Source: Prinia subflava
Lineage: Eukaryota; Chordata; Aves; Passeriformes; Cisticolidae
DNA length: 64,000 nucleotides
Assembly: GCF_021018805.1 (NCBI RefSeq)
Contig: NC_086283.1
Location: 63,132,182-63,196,181 of the forward strand
Direction: 5' to 3'
Shown: positions 26,695-36,790 of the stretch, piece after piece
Layout of the letters: the number at the start of each line of letters is the position of its first letter
Numbering within the stretch: position 1 is the stretch's first letter
Notes under the pieces: model-generated
Told to the model about the DNA's origin: nothing
Databases searched by the model: none
The model's input: the letters and a program-made list of their open reading frames with translations, nothing else
Position numbers and translations under genes: made by a program

Positions 26695-29496
26695 TCAATT
26701 TCCTTCACAAATTTTGGAGTTGCCTGATTGATGTGCCTTGCAGTGCATGATTGCTACTTGTTCAGGTTTTTGTACTGCATCTATCAATTGTAGGACTGCA
26801 TCTTGATGTTTAATATTTGTCCCTTGGGAGGACAGCAGTCCTCTTTCTTTCCATAAAGCTCCGTGTACATGCACTACTCCAAAGGCATATTTGGAGTCAG
26901 CCCAGATATTCACTGTCTTCTCTTCACTCAGCTCGAGTGCTCTGGTTAATGCGATTAGTTCTGCCCTTTGTGCAGACGTGTTAGGTGGTAGTGATTTTGC
27001 CTCTATTACTACATCAATTGTAGTTACCGCATATCCCGCGTATCTGGCTCCATTCTCCATGAAGCTGCTTCCATCTGTAAAGAGTTCCCACTCTGGTTGC
27101 TCCAGGGGGACATCCTTCAGATCTGTTCTTGCTGAATAAGCGTGCTCGATGACTTCTAGACAGTCATGCTCTAATGGACCTTCCTCAGCTGTGGCACCTA
27201 GAAATAGAGCTGGATTCAAGAGGTTAGTTGTTTTTAGTGCAACATCATCCTGCTCAGTCAGGGTTACCTGAAACTTCATCATCCGGCTTGGAGAGAGCCA
27301 ATGGCCCCCCTTTTGTTCCAGGACTGTAGTTACCATGTGTGGCACATAGACATCTATGTGTCTTCCCATTGTGAGCTTCCTGGCTTCCTGTATCAGCAGC
27401 ACGGTAGCTGCCACTGCCCGCAGACATGAAGGCCATCCGGCACTTACGTTGTCGAGTTGTTTGGAAAAGTAACCCACCGGCCTTTTCCAGCTTCCCAGTC
27501 GTTGGGTCAGGACTCCCAGTGCCAGTCGCTGCCTTTCATGCACGTACAGCTGAAAGTCTTTAGACAGGTCAGGTAACCCCAAAGCAGGAGCAGTTGTCAG
27601 TGCTTCCTTTAATTTCTGGAAGGCCTCTTTCTGTGGTTTGCCCCAGGTGAACGGCTGCGTCTTCTGAGCCTCGTACAAGGGTTTTGCAATCAGTCCATAG
27701 TCCATGATCCACAGGCGACACCACCCTGTCATTCCGAGGAAGATCCGCAGCTCGTGTAGATTCTGGGGCTCTGGAATAGCACAGATAGCTTGAATACGAT
27801 TAGTACCCAGTTTTCTCTGCCCTTGTGAGATTTCACATCCCAGGTAAATCACAGTCTGTTGGGCAATTTGTGCTTTTTCTCTGGATACCTTATACTCTCC
27901 CATTCCTAATGAATTTAAGATCTCAATGGTTACCTTTATGCAGGTCATTTCTTCCTCTGTTGCAATCAAAATGTCATCTACATACTGGAGTAATAAATAT
28001 TGGTCTCTTGGTACTTGCCCTTCTCTGGTCCAGATTTCCAGTTCTTTTGCCAGTTGACTTCCAAAGAGAGTGGGGGACCCCTTGTACCCCATCGGTAATC
28101 GAGTCCAGGTGAGCTGAGTTTTCCTTCCACTTTCTGGATGTTCCCACTCAAAGGCAAATAGTTTCCTACTTTCTTGGTCAAGGGGTATACAGAAGAAAGC
28201 ATCTGTTAAGTCAATTACAGTAAACCATTTATATATCTCTTTTACGGATGCTAACAATGTATAGGGATTGGCAACCACTGGATGAATGTCTTTTGTTATT
28301 TCATTTATACCTCTTAAATCCTGTACAAGTCTATACTCACCATTGGGTTTCTTCACTGGGAAAATTGGGGTGTTGTATTCCGATTTACATTCCTCTAGAA
28401 TTCGATATTTTAAAAATTTATCAATGGTCTTTGCTATTCCCTGTCGTGCTTCTGGTTTTATAGGGTATTGTTTAATTCGTACAGCCTTTGTTCCTTCTTT
28501 TAACTCTACATGTACCGGTTGTGCCAATTTAGATTTTCCAGGTACATCTGTTTCCCAGACAGAGGGAATTACTGCATCTTCTACTTCTTTAGGAATATTA
28601 GAAATTGGTTTTTCTTTTATCATCAAAATCTTTCCTGTCTTAGACTCCGGAATTTTCATTACGAGTTCACCATTCTCAAAAGTAATTACTGCCTCCAGTG
28701 CTGCCAGTAGATCGCGCCCTAAGAGCGGAGTTGGGCAGTCTGGCATGTATAAGAATTCATGGGTCAAGATCTTATCTTCAAAGCTCAATTCTAGGGGTTG
28801 CAAGAATGGCCGTACCTCCTCCTTCCCTGTGGCTCCAATGACTGCTGCTGACTTGTTCCCGATTTGCCCCTCAAGATAATTTAGTACAGAATGTGTGGCC
28901 CCCGTGTCAATGAGAAAATCTACGTCTTTTCCTTCTAAATGCAAAGTCACCATGGGCTCCCTTGATCCTGGCTCTCTCTCATGTAAAACCATGACCCTGG
29001 CTACACCATCCAGCTGATGCTCACTACTTTGATTAAACATACTGTCTAACTGAGGCTGACTATTCTGGCTAAACCGGTTTGGACACTCCCTTTTCCAGTG
29101 TCTCTCCATCTGACAATATGCACACTGATTCAGACCTAATCTACCATGACCAGAACCTCTGCCAAAGCCACCTCTATTAACGCCACGACCACCTCTACCA
29201 CGTCCCCGTCCCTGTCTCTGTAAGACTGCCAAAAGGCTTTGCCCCTGTTTCTTGACAATTTCTCTGTCCCTGTTATTATAAACTTTCCAGGCAACCTCTA
29301 GGAGTTTATCCAAGTTTCTTAACTCTTCACCTTCCAGTTTCTGTAGCTTTTTCCTAATATCTTCCTGTGCCTGACCCAGAAAAATAAAGGCAAGCTGAGT
29401 TCTTCCTTGCTCACTGTCTACTTGAAGATCAGTATATCTTCTAGCTGCTTCCTTAAGTCTTTCTAGAAAGGCAGTGAGAGATTCTTTCTTTTCCTG
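26695..29496 (-). pseudogene. gag C-terminus/nucleocapsid, protease, reverse transcriptase, RNase H
   Basis: An open frame between the two in-frame TGA codons. It starts with the capsid major homology region (FLERLKEA). Numbered from the Met at 29313, it then has an RG-rich basic stretch (36-59), one CX2CX4HX4C zinc knuckle (C64, C67, H72, C77), the aspartic protease motif DTGAT (136-140), reverse transcriptase with LPMGYKGSPTLF and the catalytic YVDD (444-447, at 27973-27984), and RNase H with D747, E785 and D806. No stop separates nucleocapsid from protease, although gammaretroviruses normally have one there. The frame ends at a TGA inside the last RNase H motif. These enzymes would mature the particle and copy the RNA genome. 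This copy cannot make the full polyprotein without reading through both stops. Confidence 0.92.
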
Positions 29497-31101
29497 TCAA
29501 ATTTCATACAACTTAGACCAGTTCATACTCTTAGGTATTGCCTGTTGAACACCAACTGAAATCCACTCCTGATATCTCTTTAGCCTTAACATAACCACTC
29601 CAGAGGGGTCATTAGCATCCCACTCTGGGTCTGCAGTGGGAAAATTATAATCCAGTGTCCCTGTCACCAAACCATTTCGTATGTCTTCTCTAGCTCTTTC
29701 TCTTGCTGCTCGAAGAACCATATCTCTCTCTGTCTCATCCATCAGAGTGTCTAATATGACATGAATATCTTCCCAATCAGGGTTCTGAGTTTTCATTATC
29801 ATCTTAACCACACGAGCTACCTTATCTGGGTTTTCTCTATACATTCCGGCTGATTGTTTCCATATAACTAAATCAGCAGGTGAAAAGGGTACCTTTACAA
29901 AGACGGGTCCATTAGTTCCCACCCCTTGCCTTAGTGGTGCAATAATCGTTCTCTTTTGTTTGCCTGATTTTAATATACCCTTTCCTGCCTGAGGCCACTC
30001 CAGGGGCAGTTTTCCTCGTGTTCGGTGAGCTACTGGGGCGTCTAGTTCATTTGCTTCACTGTCACTACTTTCCATTCTATCTGTCTTCTTCACATTCCCC
30101 CTTTGCTTCCGCCTCACAATCACATCCTGGATAGGGGAATCTGGAAGGGGGGGATACAGGGGGGCAGTCGGGACAGAAGCTGGTGAAGGAGGTGTAGGTG
30201 GGAGAGGAGGGTACCCTTGAGCTGGTGTTAGAGGGGGGATAAATCTTTCAGTGGGTGTGGGCGGGGGAGCAGGATAGCTTTGAGCAGGTGTATGTGGAGA
30301 AGGGGGGGTTCTCTGAGCAGGCGGAGGAGGGACAGGCACCTGGGCAGGCGGAGGAGGGGCAAGCGGAGGAGCGGCTGGCACAGGCAGAGGAGGATAATTA
30401 CCTTCAGCAGACAAAGGTGGGGGTGAAACATATTGTGCTGGCGCGAGCGAGGGGGGTGTAAGAGAATCAGGTGGGGTCAGGGTGAGGGGGGTAGAACTTG
30501 GTGTTGAGGGGGCCGTGGTGGTTCCGGGAGCCATGGGAGATACCAATAATTCTGATTCCAGTTCATCTCTTTTTTCCCCTAAAATTTCACTTAAAACTGC
30601 ATGTTCCATACAATGCTTATTTTGGATGCAAGCCAGACACTTATTATTCTCAAGCTTCATTGCTTTCATTTTGTCAAGCCACAAAACCAGTTTCTCAAGC
30701 AAGCACAGAAATAAGTCAATATATGGTAATTGTTCTACCCTTCCATCTTGTGTACAAAGCGATCTAAGTTGCATAATAACCTTCACATCAAAAGACCCAT
30801 TTTTCGGCCACCTCTGATTTTCAGGCAAAGCGTATTTTGGCCAGTGAACATTACAATATTCAATCAACTTATCTTTTCGTAATTCCTGACCGAAGTTCCC
30901 CTCTTTCCAATGTGCCAACAAACAACCCAACGGAGAAGAACTTGGTATAGAGGCATTATTGCTGCCCAAAACCTCTTTTAACCCTTTTAGTTTCTCCATA
31001 TTACGGATACATAAAAACCACAGATGCCGAACCTGCAACGCTTTCGCGATGTCTGACAGACGGCTGCCTAGGCAATACCACCAGGAATTCCTTTTGCCCA
31101 A
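29497..31101 (-). pseudogene. gag: matrix, p12-like and capsid N-terminal part
   Basis: 534 codons from the ATG at 31101 to an in-frame TGA at 29497-29499. The start MGKRNS fits an N-myristoylation signal (G2, S6). Matrix is followed by a very Pro-rich segment (about residues 195-320) ending in PTAP (311-314) directly joined to LYPPL (315-319), the Tsg101- and Alix-binding late-domain motifs. The capsid p30-like part follows from about residue 385 ('GPVFVKVPFSPADLVIWK'). The TGA lies just before the major homology region, and the same frame continues open beyond it into nucleocapsid and pol. Gag forms the virion shell, but the break would leave a truncated protein. Confidence 0.92.
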
Positions 31102-31282
31102 CCAAGCGTAGCTTTCGCTGCGTCTTAATGGCAGGCCCCCAGACCAGAGAATAAAGAACCTTACCTCTCACCAGGGGTCGTTGTGAGCGGCGAGGGTCGT
31201 GGCTCCGATGGGCTGCCCGAGAAATCACCCGGTGCCGGCTGGAGCGTGATCGGGTCGCGGGGTCCTGGCTGCGCCCACAAGG
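31102..31282 (-). promoter_or_regulatory. Retroviral leader with major splice donor
   Basis: A leader of roughly 180 nt, richer in GC and CpG than the LTR, runs between the primer-binding site and the gag ATG. On the minus strand GAGAG|GTAAGG at 31165/31164 matches a splice-donor consensus and is the likely donor for spliced env RNA. The packaging signal would be expected here but cannot be delimited from sequence alone. Confidence 0.65.
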
Positions 31283-31300
31283 TCCCGTCCTGGGTCGCCA
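31283..31300 (-). other. Primer-binding site (tRNA not assigned)
   Basis: On the minus strand an 18-mer beginning TGGCGACCC lies four T residues inside the 5' LTR. It complements a tRNA 3' end finishing in GGGTCGCCA. It does not match the proline, tryptophan or lysine primers I know. An arginine- or serine-type tRNA seems more likely, but I cannot assign it. Confidence 0.7.
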
Positions 31301-31304
31301 AAAA

Positions 31305-31694
31305 TGTTAGCGTAGGAAAACATATAACCACACGAAGGCGATCATATGCGGTTCTTTATTCAAGCTCGCGGGACACAGGGGTGATAATACACCCAAATCT
31401 GATGTCCAAAGAATACAGAGTCGATTCGTGATTTTTATAGTTTAAATTATACACGTTAACTAACTCCCACCCCTAGATACTGATTATCCTATTCCTTAGT
31501 TACTATCTTAAATCATACCTACGCTTCTACCCTGATCCACACTTGATTTGGTTAAAACAATAGCATGGAGCTGTTTACAGAAGCTGACGCTTGTTCCCAG
31601 CTAGCTGCGTCAAGTTCCAGTTGTACGTTCTCTACTTTCCTCCCCCTACACATTACTCAATCCAGAAATTATATTTTTTAACCCTCCACCAACA
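31305..31694 (-). repeat. 5' LTR of the provirus
   Basis: 390 bp with the same ends as the 3' LTR. On the minus strand a TATAAAAA box lies at 31432-31439 and AATAAA at 31355-31360, which leaves a short R region between them. The six differences from the 3' LTR are all single-base substitutions. Confidence 0.95.
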
Positions 31695-31698
31695 ATGC
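31695..31698. repeat. Target-site duplication, right copy (ATGC)
   Basis: ATGC directly follows the right LTR and matches the four bases before the left LTR. Confidence 0.8.
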
Positions 31699-31979
31699 CA
31701 CAGCTTCCCTACTATTTTTTTTTTTTTTTTTGGTGGACCTGATTGTGCACTTGGCATGTGCACCAGCCAACTTAAGCCATTTCAGTGATCTTAATTACAA
31801 ACAAACCTACTCACACTGGACTTTCCCTGGTCTCCTCAGCCTATCTGGTTCTGTGGTAGGGCATGTAAGGATGGTTTTGCTTATCTGCACCTAAGAAAAC
31901 AAATCCTTTATTATCACTGACCTCTCCTTCTGATTCTGGCTAGCTCCAGGGAGAAGGAGGGTAGTGATAAGGTCCTTAA

Positions 31980-32415
31980 GATCTCCAGGCAGTGACTGCA
32001 TGGCTGAGGATTGACAAAGGATTGCACAGGACCAATATGCTGGCAATTCCAGACCAACTTTATTATCCGAAGGGAACCAGGCTACACAGGCAGGGACAAA
32101 GATTTGCACAGCCTTTTTTGAACAGGGGTAGTACAGACAAGAGGATACATTCTTGAGCCAATCACATAACATAAGGGGAGGAGGAAGGGAATAACAGGCA
32201 TAGGGATGAACTAATCAGGGCATTACAGGGGAGTGGCTGGGACAAGCCGGCCTATGAAACATCAAACTGGGGAGAACATTCTAGAAAGCTGGGCTTGGTT
32301 CTGGGTGAAGGACAAACACTGGGAGTGGGGTAAGGTAACTCTTTTAACTGAGTGACACCGGGACAAAACCATTAACAGGGAGGAAAGGGATAAACCATTT
32401 AAACAGATTACCACA
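31980..32415 (-). mobile_element. Probable solo LTR or LTR fragment
   Basis: Read on the minus strand it begins TGTGGTAATC at 32415 and carries an AATAAA signal (32059-32064). The overall layout is LTR-like: pyrimidine-rich U3, then AATAAA, then a short U5. No partner LTR or internal genes are present nearby. The left boundary is uncertain and the family is not identified. Confidence 0.5.
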
Positions 32416-32444
32416 CTTTATCCTGCCATATCATGACGCACCAA

Positions 32445-33000
32445 CGTTGGGCAACAGCATCAGCGACCCTGAGACCAGATGGACCATGGTAACACCGCTT
32501 CGGTGCCGCCTCCGGTGGAGCGGCCGTTCCGGGCCATCGCGGCCCGGGGCGGCCCCTCCCCCACCGCGCAGAGACCTCGGGAGCCACCACGCGGCCGTCC
32601 CACCACCGCCGACCAGCCCGGCGCGGGCCCGGGTCCCGGCCCGCCTCGGCGCTGCGCGGGCTGCGCAGCCCCGTCGGGCGGCGCGGCCCGGGCGGCGCGG
32701 CTCCGCCACGGCGAGGCTCCGGCGTGAGCCCCGGTGCGGCGGGACCGCTGCTGCAGCGCGTGCCCGCGGCGCGGCCCCGGCCCGGCACGGCCCCGGCGGC
32801 GGAGCGGCCCCGGCCCGGCGCGGCCCCGGCGGAGGAGCGGCCCTGGCGGCGGCACGGCCCCGGCGGAGGAGCGGCCCCAGCCCAGCGGCCGCGGCGCGGG
32901 GCAGTCCCGGCGGAGCCAACACGTGGTCCCGACCCTGCCGCAGCGCGCGCGGGCCCCAGCACTGGGAGAAGCCGCGCGGACAAGCAGCCCTGGACAGCAG
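32445..33000. other. CpG-dense GC block (CpG-island-like)
   Basis: Extremely GC- and CpG-rich sequence with imperfect tandem units built on GGCGGAGCGGCCCCGG-like words, set between AT-rich or moderate DNA. All six frames are open only because of base composition, and the translations are Pro/Ala/Arg/Gly repeats. It could be a CpG-island promoter of a gene outside my recognition, or a GC-rich leader or minisatellite. No downstream exon is evident. Confidence 0.6.
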
Positions 33001-34355
33001 CGAAAGGAACTCAGCCAGACAGCCATCAGAGAAGGAAAAAGCAGTCTTCAGTTGTGCCCAAGCCCCGCACCTTCCAAAACTCGGTTTTGTAAATTGTGTA
33101 ACCTCCTTCCTTACCCTTACCCCCTCCTCCCCTCGCTGCTCCTTCTCCCTAACCCCCTTTCCCTTAACAAACCCCCGAGAGTTAACCCCTTCCTGCTAAA
33201 CCCGGCACGGCACAGCTAACACCACGTGCTGCGCTGTGACCGCATGGCCACCATGGCCACGTGCTCTCAGTCCCATCTTCCGCTTTCCAAGTGCCACAAG
33301 GTAAACGCTAAGAAACCAAACCCCAAAGCTAAAGTGAATTTGTAATACCAGTTTTACAGCCTTGTATAATTGTTAATGCTACTTTGATTCCCTTCCCCTG
33401 TTTTTCTGCCCCTGTGCCTTGCTGTTCTGGCCAAACAGCAGGGTGTCCCAAACCCCTCCATTTCCTTCCCATCCCCATGAAGTAGTTTTTACGATTATGC
33501 CTTTCTAGTTTTGTGTGTGTAAATATTGCAGATTCCCCTGTTTTCTGTTTTAGAAAGCAGAGGCCTTTTCAGGTCACAAGTGTAGATCCAAGGGAAGCAG
33601 ATTTTGAATTGTCTTCTTGTAAGGCGCGATTCAGTAGTGTAGACTATTGAATCTGTAACGCTTTTGGGTTTATGCTGTCCTCAGTTAGTTCTGAGGGTGA
33701 TTGATAACCTAAATTAGTGTCTGAGAAAGTATTTGACGGTTTTTGTAGTATTTTTCTTTTGTTTTTCTTTTGATGACCTAAAACTGGGGGTCTTTTGTTT
33801 TAGTTGAACCAGTTGGAAAGTGAAAGGAGTGGTTTGGCTCAGATCCGTGAGTGTCGGTGACTTGCTGTTCAGGCCTTAAGGGAATTCCGTGACAGATCAA
33901 TGGCAGCTTGAGTTGGTTTAAATTCCTCACTGCCCCTGCCCGGCCCCAATGGGGGAACTGCAGCAGGCCACCTGGAGAATCTGAGGCCGTGTGTGGAGCC
34001 CGGGGAACTCCACGTGTTTTCCTGTCCCTGGAATGGGAGCAGAGGTCAGCGCCTCAGCCTAAGCTGGGGGCTGTGGTGGTCTGAAAAGCCAGTTGGAAAA
34101 GACTAGACACTATTAGGCCAGTCACGCTGGAAAAGCTCAAACAAATTTGTTAACTTGTTTCAAATCTTGCAATATAAACTCACATAACCCGTCTACTGCA
34201 ATTACAAGGTCAGATCAACTGTTCACCTTATAACATAATCCTTACTGCAATTGTATTTGGTTTCATGCTGCAAAAGTGTAATTACTGTTTCATTTTTTAA
34301 ATTGTTAATTGTCATATGTCATATTTCTCTTCTCACATTTTAAAAAAAAAAAAGG
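33001..34355. other. Unassigned sequence between GC block and LTR-like repeat
   Basis: No conserved reading frame, RNA gene or clear transposon is visible. The composition falls from C-rich to AT-rich. The position upstream of a plus-strand LTR-like end would fit the internal remnant of a degraded retroelement, but no gag, pol or env motif is recognisable. Confidence 0.3.
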
Positions 34356-34712
34356 GTGACTTGTGGAAATGCATTTTATGGAAATGGTTTGCTCTGGCTC
34401 ACCCCTGGAAAATGTATGGTTTGTCCTAAGTCTGTACCCTCCCTGCAGTATCCTGTATCTGTAACCTCATTGGCTGGAGAATGTTACCGCGCCCCTTTGA
34501 ACCTCTGTGATAAGAATGCTAAGGCAGAAGGCTCTGCCCCTCTTGCCCCTCTACCCCTGGAGGCGTCCGGACGCTCCTCTCTCCTCTCCCCCCCTTCCCC
34601 CTCCCCCCTTCCCCTCTCCCTCAGTGAATAAACCCTCACCTCATCAGCACCCCACCGGCATCTGAGTCTCCTTGCCTGCAAGCCCGGGAACACCACGACC
34701 CCAAAAGACCCC
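34356..34712 (+). mobile_element. LTR-like fragment, plus strand
   Basis: It begins just after an A-run plus GGG resembling a polypurine tract (34341-34355). It contains an AATAAA signal (34627-34632) in GTGAATAAACCC context and a pyrimidine-rich region before it, and ends in a GC-rich stretch near 'gggaaca'. A second LTR was not found, so this may be a 3' LTR of a decayed element. Confidence 0.4.
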
Positions 34713-36502
34713 GGGGGTCTCCGGGGGGCACTCCCCGGGGACCCCCCATAAATTTAAACAACAACAATATCAACCTTGTTAAAATTATCCAGCCACCAGC
34801 TGCACCACAGTTGGAGAGCTTTGGTGAATGGGACTCAGTCCTAGTGCTCCTGGCAGCTCTGAATCACTGCAGTGCCTTTTCTAAAGAGTGTCAATGCTGA
34901 GAACAAAAGAACCACTGCTTTCAGATCTGAACTGGCCTCCAATAATCTCCTGAGTGAATGAACAATTCAACCTGTCCAGACATGAACCCTTTGGTAGGTA
35001 TACACCTGGTAGATGACATTTTCTCACCCTGTCATGGGTGAGCACACTTTGAACACAGTTTCTGTAAATGGTCTTCCAAGCTGCAGGTGAGTTACCTCAG
35101 ATATGTCCTGTGAGCCTGTGCTCATTCACTTTCCAGACAGACTGCAGGTCCTCTGTATTTGAATGTTCTTAAAAGATATTTACTAAAAATGCTGTAAAAG
35201 CTGTCTGACTCTGTGTAGCTTGGGTTATTTTATAAACCTTATATGTGATGATGGTACCACATGATTCACATCCATTCACTCTGTTTAAATGTGATTATAA
35301 AACATATCTGCATCTTTGCCCTCATGGAATTCAGTAATAAAGCTTTCACTGATCACAGTAAAAGATTTGAACAAATTACAGGGACATTATAAAATATTGA
35401 ACGCAAATACTGCTAGATTGTGTTCCAGTGCAGTTTGCTATATTTTTAAAACGAATTCAACAAAATTCCTGGTTTTAATCAGCAAAAGAGAAAGAAAATT
35501 ATTTTGCTGTGTTTTAGCTCTGCTTCTTTTTGCATTATTGTAGTTCTGTTAAATGTTGCTTTGACATTTGATATTTGCAGGTTTTTATCACAATATGGAC
35601 ACTTCTGTCATTGAAAGCTACTATGATCCCAGGTTGTTAGGGAAAAAAAAATCATGATGAGAGTTTTTAATGAAACATAACAAAGCAAACAGAATTTTAA
35701 AAAGTCAGTCAGAGAGGATTGCATTACAACAGAACTACTTTTCAATAAATATGAAAATCAACATCTGCTGTTTTCTTTAACATGTTGAAAATTTCATTTG
35801 ATTTAGATCTGAGTATAAAATTACTTTTATATTACTTCAAAAGTAATTTTCAGCTTAAATGTGTCCATGTTTTGTGGCATAATTTATGACTATGTTCACA
35901 GATATGATTGTTTTTATTAAAATAATTTTTCAATTTTCTTTCTTTTATGAAAAAAGGAAAGGTTCTAAGTGAATACAGAAAGCTGTATTTCTGCTTACAT
36001 CTTTTTCTCTTAACATAAACATTTACTCCATGAAGTAAATAGACACCAGACATGTGATACTTCTATAAAAGAACCAAAAATGATACAAAAAATCATATAA
36101 TATAGGTTTTATGGAATCAAAATATTCAAAAATTTAATACTGGCTGAAAATCAAGTTTGCCTCAGAATCCTCATACATGATACTGAAATATATTTGCTTA
36201 TTTTCCTCCTACTTCATTTCAAATCCGGAAGGTAATGGTGATGAAAAGAAACTTCTAGAGCAGATGAAAAAGACTTCCTCTCAAAGGTCTGAGAAGCACT
36301 TTAGGAGGAGATTCACACCACAGACAGGAAGCACTAAAATCCAGTGGTGGGTGAATACAGAGGAAGCAGGTGCCCACATGGTTTACTGCTACTGTAAGAA
36401 GTACCATAAAGTGCACAAAACCCTTTGTCTGGAGTTCTAGCAGCAGTCTAGATCCACTGAGAAGCATAACAATGCCATTTTTATCCTGCAGCTGTTGGTA
36501 GG

Positions 36503-36585
36503 TTCTCACCAACAGATGGTAGATTCTCACCAACAGATGGTAGATGGTAGATGGTAGATGGTAGATGGTAGATGGTAGATGGTAG
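36503..36585. repeat. GATGGTA minisatellite with a duplicated leader
   Basis: The word TTCTCACCAACAGATGGTAGA occurs twice near 36513-36550, followed by about seven copies of a 7-bp GATGGTA unit up to about 36585. Confidence 0.85.
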
Positions 36586-36629
36586 AGATCCTTTACTACC
36601 CCAAGCATGTACAAAAAACGTTAAAGTGT

Positions 36630-36790
36630 ACATATAGAGAGAGATATACATATGTATATATGTATGTTTGTATATATGTTATATATTTATTTGTAATAAG
36701 CACACATTATATATACAATGTATACATTATATATAATATATATAATGTATATTATACTATATATATATAATATTATATATTAGTACACAT
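36630..36790. repeat. TA-rich microsatellite
   Basis: About 160 bp dominated by alternating TA/ATG words, with several short palindromes such as tatatataatatata. Confidence 0.85.

Larger units (their letters stand above)
23185..31694 (-). mobile_element. Near-complete gammaretrovirus-like endogenous provirus
   Basis: An 8510-bp element on the minus strand with two 390-bp LTRs, 4-bp target duplications, a primer-binding site, a leader with a splice donor, gag, pol, env and a polypurine tract in canonical order. Gammaretroviral features are the Pro-rich p12-like region with late-domain motifs, the p30-type capsid, gag and pol in one frame, an integrase with D,D-35-E, and an env that starts in a different frame overlapping the end of pol. 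The LTRs differ at six of 390 positions, so the insertion is fairly recent. Two in-frame TGA codons interrupt gag-pol (29497-29499 and 26695-26697), and the surface and transmembrane parts of env are in different frames. This copy is therefore defective. An exact family name would need a repeat-library comparison. Confidence 0.95.

Noticed and set aside
23981..30817. Plus-strand frames across the provirus (for example 28286-28879)
   Set aside because: They are antisense shadows of pol, env and gag with no independent features.
32408..33219. Several overlapping frames of up to 250 codons
   Set aside because: They are open in all frames because GC-rich DNA has few stops; the products are low-complexity Ala/Arg/Gly/Pro with no domain.
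36177..36440. 87-codon plus-strand frame with basic centre
   Set aside because: No known domain, no splice or promoter context, and a length expected by chance.
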